Counted from the first letter of the stretch, positions 29,730-38,633 are shown. The stretch is 64,000 nt of DNA from Saccharofermentans sp. (GCA_024692235.1 JAILMW010000033.1:310001-374000), one strand, 5' to 3'. The notes: generated from the sequence alone by a model not told the origin. Numbers and translations: made by a program.

Positions 29730-30968
29730 TTAACCCTGCCTCCTTTTTACGTATTTGAACGTTGCCGTGGACCTGGTGAGGTTCAGGTTCTTAAGTATCT
29801 TTTGTATCCTCTTTACGGCCACGGTAAGGGCTGAAGCTGCAGCAGCTCCGGCATATATGAGGATCCTTCCGAAATTCCCGCTGGATCTTGACGAATGCCT
29901 GTAGCTTGATGTGCTGAAGAATAGCGATAAGAGGAGCTTAGTTCCAAAGGCGCATGCAACTCCTATAAGGATCGCCGTGATCACTACAAGGGCGATGAAC
30001 AGCGCCTTATTGAAGGGAAGAGTACATACTACCTTACCGGAGTCTCCGTTTACCAGTATCGTCAGCGGTTCGTCTTTGTACTTGATCGTTACGAACCAGC
30101 AGGGCATCATGGCATATACCATGTCATCGTCGACCTTGGTGTAAGGTTCCGAGTTCAGGACTTTCATATTAGTTACTCTGACATCAGACAGGGCTTCCTC
30201 TCGGAACATAAGGTCTGCGCGTACATTGGCTGCAGCAGCTACCTTGGGACCTGTGACATCTGCAATATCGGAGTAGAATCCCGTCAGATAGTTCTCGTCG
30301 AAATCCTTAAGAGCCGTGAGGTCAAAGGGCTCGAGCTTCATGCTTGAGTTGTCGTTAAGAGCATCTGAAGCATCAAGTGTCATATTCTGAATATGAAATT
30401 CTCCGGCACGACCGTAATACTGTTTTACGTAATTCTTATTCTTGCCGCTTCCGGAAGGAACTTCACCCTTGATAAAAGCAGCATTGTAGTGATCGGCCTT
30501 AATGATCCAGTAGGGAATATAGATGCCCCTTACGAGCTCAGGGTCGAAGTTCTTGATCTCCTTAGGCACGAAGAATCCTCTGTCTATCGTAGCCTTGATG
30601 TTCCTGATAGCCTGTTCCTTTGTAATGGAGAAGGGGAGTATGAACTCGGGTCTTCTCTGCTTGGACACCCTGCTGAAGACGATAGTGGGATTACCGCAGT
30701 ACATGCAGTAAGTTGATGCCTCGGTATTGTTGATGATGACGTCACCACCGCATGAATTGCAAGTATAGACATTGCAGTCATAGTAGCGAACATCGTCTGT
30801 TCCGAATACTTCTTTTGCGGAAAGAGCCTCGATCTCTTCAAGGAGTTCCTTATCTGTGATATCGATATCCTTGACACCGTAAGTTGCTCCGCATGTCTTA
30901 CAGAGCATTCTTCCGTTTGAAGGCTCGAAAATCAGCGGCCCTCCGCAATTCTTGCATAAAGTAGCCAT
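29730..30968 (-). CDS. Double zinc-ribbon membrane protein A, first gene of the cluster
   Basis: A 412-residue protein, the promoter-proximal member of the three. LCKNCGGPLIFEP with CKTCGATY and YTCNSCGGDV with YCMYCGNPTIVFSR give two zinc ribbons within the first 105 residues. The shared core has ILPFSITKE, VRGIYIPYWII, YLTGFYSDIAD, MMPCWFVT and LVNGDSGKVVCTLPF. A membrane segment at about 325-350 is followed by a Ser/Arg-rich linker, a second hydrophobic stretch (ILIYAGAAAASALTVAV) and a basic tail. Transcription would begin at the repeat-rich promoter near 31007-31035. Function unknown. Confidence 0.65.
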   Translation of the reverse strand: MATLCKNCGGPLIFEPSNGRMLCKTCGATYGVKDIDITDKELLEEIEALSAKEVFGTDDVRYYDCNVYTCNSCGGDVIINNTEASTYCMYCGNPTIVFSRVSKQRRPEFILPFSITKEQAIRNIKATIDRGFFVPKEIKNFDPELVRGIYIPYWIIKADHYNAAFIKGEVPSGSGKNKNYVKQYYGRAGEFHIQNMTLDASDALNDNSSMKLEPFDLTALKDFDENYLTGFYSDIADVTGPKVAAAANVRADLMFREEALSDVRVTNMKVLNSEPYTKVDDDMVYAMMPCWFVTIKYKDEPLTILVNGDSGKVVCTLPFNKALFIALVVITAILIGVACAFGTKLLLSLFFSTSSYRHSSRSSGNFGRILIYAGAAAASALTVAVKRIQKILKNLNLTRSTATFKYVKRRQG

Positions 30969-31006
30969 AGTTAATTGTTCCTTTCCATCCCTTAAATTCC
31001 GTTAAT

Positions 31007-31035
31007 ATTTTACAATATCGCATATTTTTTTACAA
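31007..31035 (-). promoter_or_regulatory. Promoter of the zinc-ribbon pair cluster
   Basis: On the minus strand, TTGTAA (complement of 31030-31035) and TAAAAT (complement of 31007-31012) are 17 nt apart, about 39 nt upstream of the first cluster gene. Both boxes overlap TTTACAAT repeats. Confidence 0.5.
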
Positions 31036-31052
31036 TGAATTATAATTGTAAA
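31009..31052. repeat. Three TTTACAAT motifs in the divergent intergenic region
   Basis: TTTACAAT occurs at 31009-31016 and 31029-31036 as direct repeats 20 nt apart, and inverted (ATTGTAAA) at 31045-31052. The last two form an 8-bp inverted repeat with an 8-nt spacer. The spacing near two helical turns and the overlap with the predicted promoter suggest a repressor site. Confidence 0.6.
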
Positions 31053-31075
31053 CAGTGCATATTCGGGAGGCTTAA

Positions 31076-32017
31076 GTGGAGCGTTTGACTGTACAGGATA
31101 GATGGAAGATCAGGCAGGGATTTGCCCTTCAGATCGTTGCCATGACCCTCGTACTCGTCGCAGGTTCCGCCATGCAGTTCTATCTCGGATCTAAAGGACT
31201 TATAACTACGCAGCTGATGCTCCTGGCACTTGCCGTGATCACTGCTTTGATCCACAGGACTTCTCTTAAGGAGGTCTTTCCCGTAAGAAAGATCGGTCTT
31301 ATGGAGTTTTTGGGACTTTTATCCTTCTTCGCGGGCGGTTATCTTATGAATGTCCTCCTTACGGGGATCTCCTTTATGATTTTACCTTCCGCATCGTCAG
31401 AATCTTCAGTTATCGATGTTCTTACGGTTGAGTCCGGTCCTATTATGGCAGTTCTTACCGTAGCGTTACTTCCCGCCATATGCGAGGAAGCAGTGGAGAG
31501 GGGCGCCGTTATGTCCCACTTTCGCTCTGTCGGTAAGGAATGGGCTGTAGTTCTTATTATGGGGATATTCTTCGGGCTGTTTCATATGTCTCCGGGGAGG
31601 TTTCTTAATACGGCATTTATGGGCGCACTTCTGACATATATCATGATAAGAAAGAATAATATACTCCTACCTGTTATCCTTCATTTCATGAATAATCTTA
31701 TGAGCATGTTTTCTTGGGCGGGCATGGAAGATCCTAAGAATATATCTTCGTTTATGTTGATAAGTTTCTCTTTCCCGCTGTTCCTTGCCATGGGAAACCG
31801 CCTTTTGTGTCCGGATGCATTTCGCAGAAGACATCTTGTCGTGGCGGCAGCAGCATCTCTTATACTTCTGGTAGCCGGGCTCGGAGGCACATATCTTGAT
31901 CTTCCGGGAATCTCTTCGGACAATACTTCTCTCGAAGTTAAGGTTTATTCCGAAGAGATCCACAATGACGCGATGATTTTTGTTAATATATCAACAGAAT
32001 ATTTAAGTAACATATGA
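31076..32017 (+). CDS. CPBP-family intramembrane glutamic protease
   Basis: A 313-residue polytopic protein (about seven membrane segments) of the CPBP/Abi family related to Rce1. The catalytic motifs are PAICEEAVERGAVM (EExxxR), FFGLFHMSPGR (FxxxH) and LHFMNN (HxxxN/B-type). Bacterial relatives serve in bacteriocin immunity, peptide maturation or membrane protein control. The start is GTG 31076 with GGGAGG 6 nt upstream. It heads a dense run of forward genes ending at 38611 and starts divergently from the zinc-ribbon cluster, so both may share the repeat-rich regulatory region. Its substrate is unknown. Confidence 0.85.
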   Translation: MERLTVQDRWKIRQGFALQIVAMTLVLVAGSAMQFYLGSKGLITTQLMLLALAVITALIHRTSLKEVFPVRKIGLMEFLGLLSFFAGGYLMNVLLTGISFMILPSASSESSVIDVLTVESGPIMAVLTVALLPAICEEAVERGAVMSHFRSVGKEWAVVLIMGIFFGLFHMSPGRFLNTAFMGALLTYIMIRKNNILLPVILHFMNNLMSMFSWAGMEDPKNISSFMLISFSFPLFLAMGNRLLCPDAFRRRHLVVAAAASLILLVAGLGGTYLDLPGISSDNTSLEVKVYSEEIHNDAMIFVNISTEYLSNI

Positions 32018-32032
32018 TAAGAGGTAAAGACT

Positions 32033-33268
32033 ATGAAGATCGATGACAGACAGATCGAACAGGTTAACGGCAGGATCAAGGCTCTTATAACTGCAGGAAG
32101 CTTCTACGGAAAGAAACTTGAAGAAGCGGGTGTAGGTGAGATAAAGACTGCCGAAGACTTCGAAAAGCTCCCTTTCTCGGAGAAGAACGACCTTAGGGAT
32201 GCATATCCTCTGGGACTTATGACAGCTCCCGAGGAAGAGATCGTTAGGATACATTCATCTTCAGGTACTACGGGACTTCCCGTAATAATCCCTTATACAG
32301 CTAAGGATGTTGACGATTGGGCCGTGATGTTCAAGCGTTGCTATGAGTTCGCGGGCATAACGAATACGGACAGGATCCAGATCACTCCCGGTTACGGTCT
32401 CTGGACTGCAGGTATCGGTTTCCAGGCAGGTGCCGAGAAGCTCGGTGCCATGGTAATACCAATGGGCCCCGGTAATACCGATAAGCAGCTTCAGATGATG
32501 ATGGATATGAAGTCTACCGTACTCTGCGCCACTTCTTCGTATGCTCTTCTCCTCGCGGAAGAGATCGAGAAGAGAGGCATCAAGGATAAGATCTGCCTTA
32601 AGAAGGGTGTCATCGGTTCCGAGAGATGGGGCGAGAAGATGAGAAAGAGGATCTCCACAGAGCTCGGAATAGAGCTTTACGATATCTACGGTCTTACTGA
32701 GATCTACGGTCCCGGTATCGGTATCAACTGTAAGTACGATACGGGTATCCACTACTGGGATGATTATCTCTATCTTGAGATCATCGATCCCGAGACGGGA
32801 AAGAACGTACCCGACGGCGAATGGGGTGAGATAGTCATCACGACTCTTGTCAAGGAAGGTGCACCTCTTATCAGATATCGTACACATGATCTTTCCAGGA
32901 TCATCCCCGGTGAGTGCCCCTGCGGTTGTTCGTATCCCAGGATCGACGTTATCCAGGGCAGAACTGACGACATGATGAAGATAAAGGGCGTAAACGTATT
33001 CCCCAAGCAGATCGAGGAAGTCCTTAAGTCATTCTCTGAGCTTTCCAGTGAATATCAGATCAGGATATCTCACCTCGACGGAAGAGATACCATGAGGATC
33101 TATGTCGAGACGACAGGTGAATACGACTTCGATGCACTTTCCAAGAAGATCGCAGAGTCTGTAAAGTCCAAGATCGGATTTACACCCATCGTCAAGGTAG
33201 TTGAGCTCGGACTCCTTCCCAGATCCGAGAAGAAGACAAAGAGAGTCATCGACGAGAGATATTCATGA
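32033..33268 (+). CDS. paaK: Phenylacetate-CoA ligase-like adenylate-forming enzyme
   Basis: A 411-residue member of the PaaK branch of acyl-adenylate enzymes. Core motifs are HSSSGTTGLPVIIPYT (P-loop), YDIYGLTEIYGPG, RYRTHDLSRIIPGECPCG and the C-terminal MKIKGVNVFPKQIEEVL with the KK(T)KR lysine region. It activates an arylacetate to its CoA thioester using ATP. Together with IorAB about 8 kb upstream this would equip the cell to interconvert arylpyruvates, arylacetyl-CoA and arylacetates, a known anaerobic energy route. It starts 15 nt after the CPBP gene and overlaps the next gene by 4 nt. Confidence 0.9.
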   Translation: MKIDDRQIEQVNGRIKALITAGSFYGKKLEEAGVGEIKTAEDFEKLPFSEKNDLRDAYPLGLMTAPEEEIVRIHSSSGTTGLPVIIPYTAKDVDDWAVMFKRCYEFAGITNTDRIQITPGYGLWTAGIGFQAGAEKLGAMVIPMGPGNTDKQLQMMMDMKSTVLCATSSYALLLAEEIEKRGIKDKICLKKGVIGSERWGEKMRKRISTELGIELYDIYGLTEIYGPGIGINCKYDTGIHYWDDYLYLEIIDPETGKNVPDGEWGEIVITTLVKEGAPLIRYRTHDLSRIIPGECPCGCSYPRIDVIQGRTDDMMKIKGVNVFPKQIEEVLKSFSELSSEYQIRISHLDGRDTMRIYVETTGEYDFDALSKKIAESVKSKIGFTPIVKVVELGLLPRSEKKTKRVIDERYS

Positions 33269-34419
33269 GTAAGTTTACCAAGTGGGTCGCATGCTGGGGC
33301 AATGCAACATCGATAACTGACAGGACTACCGGTTCCTATGCTAAGGATATAACGCTTCGATATCCTGTAAAGATGTGCTTTGACGCAGATAAGATAAGGA
33401 TCAGGTTCAGTAACTTGACGGGTACGGAGCCTGTCACTCTTCGTGCCGTATTATCGCGTAATGCAGGTGAAGACAGGATAGATCCCGCATCTTCCGTAGA
33501 CCTTCTGCTGGGCGGATCTGAGGCTATAACCATACCTGCAGGAGAAGAAGCAGTCACGGATCCTGCGGCTATGGATATAAGGCGAGGTGAGATATTATCT
33601 GTCAGCATATATCTGGAGTCCTATACACAGATGAATGCGGGCGTTCTTATTACCGGTCCTTTATCCCGCGGTCAGTATTCTTACGGTAACTTCATGACAA
33701 GTTCAGAGCTGCCGCTTGATAAGACCCGTAAGACTAACTGGTTCTACTTCCTTAACACGATAGATGTCTTTACCGAAGAGAAGAATAAGGCACTTATCTG
33801 CTACGGTGATTCCATAACCGCACAGGCATGGCCTGATCTTCTTATTCAAAGATGCTTCGATGAGGGGTTTACCGATACGGCTGTCATAAGAAGAGCAGTG
33901 AGCGGTACAAGGATCCTTCGCCAGTATGACTGTATAACTTATGCAGCTTACGGTCTTAAGGGAAGTATAAGATTCCCCGTAGAGATGAATACGGCAGGAG
34001 TATCTTCCGTTATTATTCAGCACGGTATCAACGATATCATCCATCCCGTGGGAACTGATGTTAATCCCTTCAGGCCATGGGAGGATATGCCTTCTTCCGA
34101 TGATCTTATAGAAGGCGTTCGTGATATATATGTAAGTTATGCCCGCGGCAAGGGCATAAAGATCTATTCGGGAACATTGTTGCCGATAAAGGGGTGGAGG
34201 ACGTATGCTGATTTCAGGGAGAAGATCAGAAATGAATTCAATTCATATCTCAGATCTTCTTCCGACTTCGACGGATGCGTCGATTTTGATATGGCGGTCA
34301 GGGACCCTGATGAACCTTCGAGGTTCAGGGACGGATATGACAGCGGAGATCATCTTCACCCGAGCATGTCATGCTATGTGAAGATGGCCGATACTGTCAG
34401 TAAGGAGATTTTGTTATGA
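33265..34419 (+). CDS. SGNH/GDSL-family hydrolase
   Basis: A 384-residue protein without signal peptide. An N-terminal beta-rich domain (about 1-165) precedes the SGNH hydrolase core: ICYGDSITAQAW (catalytic Ser near 182), the block III-like HGINDI with Asn, and GDHLHPS with the Asp/His pair near 362. Family members are esterases or deacetylases acting on carbohydrate or lipid esters. It overlaps the ligase gene by 4 nt and the response regulator gene by 4 nt, which implies co-translation with a signalling module. Its substrate cannot be read from the sequence. Confidence 0.85.
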   Translation: MSKFTKWVACWGNATSITDRTTGSYAKDITLRYPVKMCFDADKIRIRFSNLTGTEPVTLRAVLSRNAGEDRIDPASSVDLLLGGSEAITIPAGEEAVTDPAAMDIRRGEILSVSIYLESYTQMNAGVLITGPLSRGQYSYGNFMTSSELPLDKTRKTNWFYFLNTIDVFTEEKNKALICYGDSITAQAWPDLLIQRCFDEGFTDTAVIRRAVSGTRILRQYDCITYAAYGLKGSIRFPVEMNTAGVSSVIIQHGINDIIHPVGTDVNPFRPWEDMPSSDDLIEGVRDIYVSYARGKGIKIYSGTLLPIKGWRTYADFREKIRNEFNSYLRSSSDFDGCVDFDMAVRDPDEPSRFRDGYDSGDHLHPSMSCYVKMADTVSKEILL

Positions 34420-35099
34420 AGAAGATCTTTATCATTGAGGATGACCAGGAGATCCAGAACGTATTAGGTATCCTTCTCAAGGGAAACGGTTTTGATGTCG
34501 TTCGTGCATATTCGGGTACGGAAGGACTTCTGGTGGATATAAGTGATGTGGACCTTATATTGCTGGATCTTATGTTGCCCGGAAGAAGAGGTCAGGATAT
34601 CATAGGTGAACTCAAGGCCAAGAAGGATATCCCCATAATCGTCATGAGCGCCGTTAACGATATCTCCGCTAAGGTCGATCTTTTTGCCCTCGGTGCAGAT
34701 GACTACGTTACAAAGCCTTTCCATAACGACGAGCTTCTTGCCAGGATCAGCGCCAGGTTAAGGACCACGGGTGGTGCCGGCGGTAAGGATGAAAGAACTA
34801 TAAGGATCAAGAAGCTTGAGGTCAGGCCCGATGACTGGGAGGCATATGTTGACGGAAATCTGCTGGATCTGTCCAAGCAGGAATTCGAACTTCTCTGTCT
34901 TCTGGCGGAGAACGGCGGTAAGACCTGTACTAAGAGCATGATATTCGAGAAGGCCTGGCACTACGACAGCGAGGCTGATGATAATACGATCAATGTTCAT
35001 ATAAGCAAAGTCAGGAAGAAGCTCAAGGAGTATGATCCCGATACTGATTATATCGAGACGGTATGGGGCATAGGATACAGGATGAAGACCGGTAACTGA
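34416..35099 (+). CDS. OmpR/PhoB-family response regulator
   Basis: A 227-residue regulator. The receiver domain has the acidic pair EDD (8-10), phospho-acceptor Asp51 in LILLDLMLPG and Lys100 in VTKPF. The C-terminal winged-helix domain (about 130-225) ends with DDNTINVHISKVRKKL and VWGIGYRM, typical of the OmpR class. Its kinase is most likely the protein at 37703-38611, separated from it by three transporter genes that it probably controls. The start overlaps the SGNH gene; the stop shares one base with the next start. Confidence 0.95.
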   Translation: MKKIFIIEDDQEIQNVLGILLKGNGFDVVRAYSGTEGLLVDISDVDLILLDLMLPGRRGQDIIGELKAKKDIPIIVMSAVNDISAKVDLFALGADDYVTKPFHNDELLARISARLRTTGGAGGKDERTIRIKKLEVRPDDWEAYVDGNLLDLSKQEFELLCLLAENGGKTCTKSMIFEKAWHYDSEADDNTINVHISKVRKKLKEYDPDTDYIETVWGIGYRMKTGN

Positions 35100-35983
35100 T
35101 GAGCTATTATCTGAATTCTTTAAGATCCGACATTTACAGGGTCATCAGGAATAAGATATTGATCATAGGATTCGCGGTTTATATCGCGATATCCTTTTAT
35201 GCGCTCTGGGACTACGGTCTGACGGTAAGCTATGCGGATAAACAGGATCCTATATCAAGAGACGGCATAGTCAGAGAGATAGATTACTGTGACGACGATT
35301 ATGCGAGATTCGTCCACAAGTGTGCCGTATTCAGTCAGGAGAATAAAGTAGTTCCCTCAAGGGATCAGCTTGCTTCTATCATGAAGACTACATCCTGGTG
35401 CCCTGACATCACGGTGGCATCGAGTGAATGGAGCCTTATATGCTTTCTGTGTCTCCTTGCCGATGTGGTGATCTCCGGCGAGAATATCTCCTATATGGTG
35501 TCTGAGGGAAGATCCAGGAGAAGAGTATATCTTACCAAGCTCTACAATTCCTTTGTCATCGCTTCGATGTTCAGGGGACTTGCATATATGCTCATATATG
35601 TTGTCAATTATATCCTTCACGGAATGTATCACTCTACACCGCTTCTTATTTATCTTCGAGCATATGTACTGGGCCTTTTTCCCACATTCGGACTTATGTG
35701 CCTTATCACTATGGTGATATTTATAGTGTGGCAGAGGGTCGTATACTACCTTCTGGTCATTCCGTACTCCTACTTTCAAATGGTTCTTCTGGCGTATCTT
35801 ATAACTGCAAGGGGAATGCTTCGTTCCAATGCAATGGATTACACTCTTCAAGGTATGATCTCGGCTGTTCCCTTCAGGGAGGATATAGGTTTTACTTTTC
35901 TTTGTATGTTCTATCCGATACCGGTATTTGCCGTGACTTCATTTGTCGGGATCCTTGTCTTTAAGAGGAGGACTCTTCGATGA
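35099..35983 (+). CDS. ABC-2-type transporter permease 1
   Basis: A 294-residue membrane protein with six predicted segments: an N-terminal one (LIIGFAVYIAISFYALWDY), a long extracytoplasmic loop, then segments around 130-285. The layout and the partner genes resemble the ABC-2 permeases of lantibiotic immunity and peptide export systems (EpiG/MutG-like). Start and stop overlap its neighbours (1 nt and 4 nt). It would form a channel with the second permease and the ATPase. Confidence 0.7.
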   Translation: MSYYLNSLRSDIYRVIRNKILIIGFAVYIAISFYALWDYGLTVSYADKQDPISRDGIVREIDYCDDDYARFVHKCAVFSQENKVVPSRDQLASIMKTTSWCPDITVASSEWSLICFLCLLADVVISGENISYMVSEGRSRRRVYLTKLYNSFVIASMFRGLAYMLIYVVNYILHGMYHSTPLLIYLRAYVLGLFPTFGLMCLITMVIFIVWQRVVYYLLVIPYSYFQMVLLAYLITARGMLRSNAMDYTLQGMISAVPFREDIGFTFLCMFYPIPVFAVTSFVGILVFKRRTLR

Positions 35984-36726
35984 TCAATTCGATAAAGGCG
36001 GATATATATCGAATCTTTCATGCAAAGACAGTGTGGCTGGTATTTTTTATCGTCCTCATCCTTCAGATGAGAGCCGTGTTTACGATGGATACTGCAGATC
36101 TTTTCAGTGATTCGTATTTTGATCCGTTCTTCAGTGACGGGTTTATAGTTCAGGCGAAGGATTCGTTACGCAATGACATCAGGGTCATGTCATATAACTA
36201 CGGCATACTGATCGAGATCATATTTACTACCGGGGCGCTCATAACATCGCTCTTCAGTGAAGGCCTTCTTAAGAATTCCATCACCAGCGGTATGAGTATG
36301 GGAAGATTTCCTTTGATGAAGACTGCAGCGGTACTTTATATCAACCTTTTCCTGCTCTTCTTCCAGAATCTTATCGTATTTATAGTAAATATCATATGTA
36401 ACGGGCAGGAGAATGCGTCTTATTTCCCGGATGTTCTTCTGATCACTTTCTGGCAGGCTTTTCCTGTCATCTGCTGGTCCTGCTTTCTTATCCTGGTGGC
36501 AGCACTTATGAGAAGATATTCCTACTATCTCGCTTCGGTATTTGTGCCCCTTGTTTCCCTTTCGAGAGGAATAAGGGCGGGATATTATCAGCCCAGGGTA
36601 ATAATGGGCTTTATCACATATGAACCTTACGACGGCTTCAGGATCAAGGTGGCATTATTGTCTGTAGCCGTATCGATCTTATCGGTATTCCTGTTCTTCC
36701 TCGCGGTCAACAGGAAGGGCGAATGA
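35980..36726 (+). CDS. ABC-2-type transporter permease 2
   Basis: A 248-residue six-pass membrane protein with the same plan as permease 1: an N-terminal segment (TVWLVFFIVLILQM), an extracellular loop of about 60 residues, then membrane segments at about 78-98, 110-140, 150-180, 190-205 and 222-242. It overlaps permease 1 by 4 nt; the ATPase starts 13 nt after it. The two permeases differ in sequence, suggesting a heterodimer. Confidence 0.7.
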   Translation: MINSIKADIYRIFHAKTVWLVFFIVLILQMRAVFTMDTADLFSDSYFDPFFSDGFIVQAKDSLRNDIRVMSYNYGILIEIIFTTGALITSLFSEGLLKNSITSGMSMGRFPLMKTAAVLYINLFLLFFQNLIVFIVNIICNGQENASYFPDVLLITFWQAFPVICWSCFLILVAALMRRYSYYLASVFVPLVSLSRGIRAGYYQPRVIMGFITYEPYDGFRIKVALLSVAVSILSVFLFFLAVNRKGE

Positions 36727-36739
36727 GAGGGAGGATGAC

Positions 36740-37663
36740 ATGAGAGATCTGGTATTAAGAGCAAACGGTCTGGGTAAGAGTTACGGCAAGACAAGAGCCC
36801 TTGACGATATTGATCTTACCGTCTACAGAGGCGATATATGCGGCATCATCGGCAGGAACGGAGCCGGTAAGACTACCATGCTCAAGATATTCTCCGGACT
36901 TATCACGGAATATAACGGCAGTTATGAGATGCTCGGTGTAAAAGATACCGAGGCGGGACGAGTGCGTTACAGGACAGGCTCCATGATCGACACTCCAACG
37001 TTCTTTACCGAGCTTACGGCGTATCAGAACCTTAAGTATTTCTGCATACAAAAGGGCATAGCGGACGACCTGAAGATAGATTATATCCTCAGGGTAACGG
37101 GGCTTTCCGAAGACCGTGACAAGAAGTTCAAGTCCATGTCCATGGGAATGAAGCAGCGTCTTGCGATAGCTTTTGCCCTTATAGACGAGCCTGAACTTGT
37201 ATTTCTCGACGAGCCTGTAAATGCTTTGGATCCCATGGGGATAAGTTCCATGCGTGAGCTGTTCCGTCAGCTTAATTCCGAGTTCGAGACGACATTTGTA
37301 ATCTCCAATCATATCCTTACCGAGCTTTATTCTCTTGCCAACAGGTTCGTTATCCTGGATCAGGGAAAGATCATAAAGCAGGTCACTAAGCAGGAATTAA
37401 AGGAGCAGTGTAAGCGTGGTCTTTATATCCGCTGCGATGACGTCAGGAAGACTACACTTATATTGGAGAATGAACTCGGACTTAATGATTACAAGATAGC
37501 CGACGAGAACAGGCTCATCATTTACAGGTTCACGGATACGAGCGAGATCGTAAAGACGCTTGTGTACAAAGGCGTCAGGATCTACGGCGTTCAGGAGACC
37601 GGTATCTCCCTGGAGGATTACTACAAGAGCGTTCTCGAGGAGAATTCAAAGAACCATGTGTGA
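36740..37663 (+). CDS. ABC transporter ATP-binding protein
   Basis: A 307-residue ATPase. Motifs are IGRNGAGKTTML (Walker A), FKSMSMGMKQRLAIAFAL (signature, with SMSMGMKQ replacing LSGGQ, common in the antibiotic-resistance branch), LVFLDEPVNALDP (Walker B) and ISNHILTEL (H-loop). It carries a C-terminal extension of about 80 residues like BcrA-type proteins. With the two permeases it would export or clear a peptide or lipid-linked antibiotic; the substrate is inferred from subfamily only. A histidine kinase gene follows after 39 nt. Confidence 0.93.
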   Translation: MRDLVLRANGLGKSYGKTRALDDIDLTVYRGDICGIIGRNGAGKTTMLKIFSGLITEYNGSYEMLGVKDTEAGRVRYRTGSMIDTPTFFTELTAYQNLKYFCIQKGIADDLKIDYILRVTGLSEDRDKKFKSMSMGMKQRLAIAFALIDEPELVFLDEPVNALDPMGISSMRELFRQLNSEFETTFVISNHILTELYSLANRFVILDQGKIIKQVTKQELKEQCKRGLYIRCDDVRKTTLILENELGLNDYKIADENRLIIYRFTDTSEIVKTLVYKGVRIYGVQETGISLEDYYKSVLEENSKNHV

Positions 37664-37702
37664 TATATTTGTAGAAGACGGAAAGGTATAAAAGGAGGGA
37701 GT

Positions 37703-38611
37703 ATGTCTGCGGCAGTAATAGTTCTTGCATCGATCTGCATATTTTTGCTCATAACTCTCTTCATGCAGACTCATATCCTCAATAACATAAGAAACTCGCT
37801 TAAGAGGATCAATACTACGGGCAGCCGTGAGAATCTCCATTCTGTAGTCGGCACTCCCGCCGAGAAGAACGTGATAAATGAGATCAATACACTTCTTGAT
37901 GCCTATAAGGACGAGAGAGCTATGTATAAGAGAAAGCGTCATGATCTTGATCAGATGATGACTAATATATCTCATGACCTGAGGACCCCTCTTACATCCG
38001 CCATAGCTTATGTTGATCTTATGAAAAACGGCAATATCGAAGAGTCGGACAGAGAGCAGACGCTTGAAGTTATCTCGGAGAAACTTGACAGGCTCTATAT
38101 GCTTACGGATTCCTTCTTCGAATTCTCCAAGATAATCTCTAACGACGCCCCGCCGGAGCTTGAGAGCATCAATCTTATAGCAGTCCTGGAAGACTCCATC
38201 GTAGGTTTCTTTGATAACTTTTCCAATTCCGACAGACAGATCGTCTTTAACCATGAAGGCAATAACTGTCAGATACTTTCCAATAAGATCATGCTCCTTC
38301 GTGTATTCGATAACATAATAGGAAATGCATATAAGCACGGTAAGGGAGCGCTTACGATCGACCTTGACACAGAGACAAAGCATATTACTTTCCGAAATGA
38401 GATAGCCGACGACGAGAACCTTACCGATGCGGCGCACGTCTTTGACGAGTTCTATACGACTGATGTATCGCGTACGAAAGGAAGTACGGGATTGGGGCTT
38501 GCCATAGCAAAGCAGTTCATCCTTATCCTCGGAGGAAAGATATCAGCCGAGGCAAGGGATTATATGTTCACGATTTCAATTGATCTGGAAAAGCAAGAAA
38601 AAGTTCGCTGA
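37703..38611 (+). CDS. Sensor histidine kinase with minimal sensor
   Basis: A 302-residue kinase. A single membrane segment (residues about 4-21) is followed by a linker and the dimerisation domain with TNISHDLRTPLTSAIAY, where His91 is the phosphorylation site. The ATPase domain has NIIGNAYKHGKG (N box), VFDEFYTTD (F box) and STGLGLAIAKQ (G box). There is no sizeable extracellular loop, as in intramembrane-sensing kinases that detect transport by a partner ABC exporter. It would signal to the regulator encoded at 34416. AAAAGGAGGGAG precedes the start. Confidence 0.92.
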   Translation: MSAAVIVLASICIFLLITLFMQTHILNNIRNSLKRINTTGSRENLHSVVGTPAEKNVINEINTLLDAYKDERAMYKRKRHDLDQMMTNISHDLRTPLTSAIAYVDLMKNGNIEESDREQTLEVISEKLDRLYMLTDSFFEFSKIISNDAPPELESINLIAVLEDSIVGFFDNFSNSDRQIVFNHEGNNCQILSNKIMLLRVFDNIIGNAYKHGKGALTIDLDTETKHITFRNEIADDENLTDAAHVFDEFYTTDVSRTKGSTGLGLAIAKQFILILGGKISAEARDYMFTISIDLEKQEKVR

Positions 38612-38633
38612 ATAAATGAGTCTAAGCAAAAGA

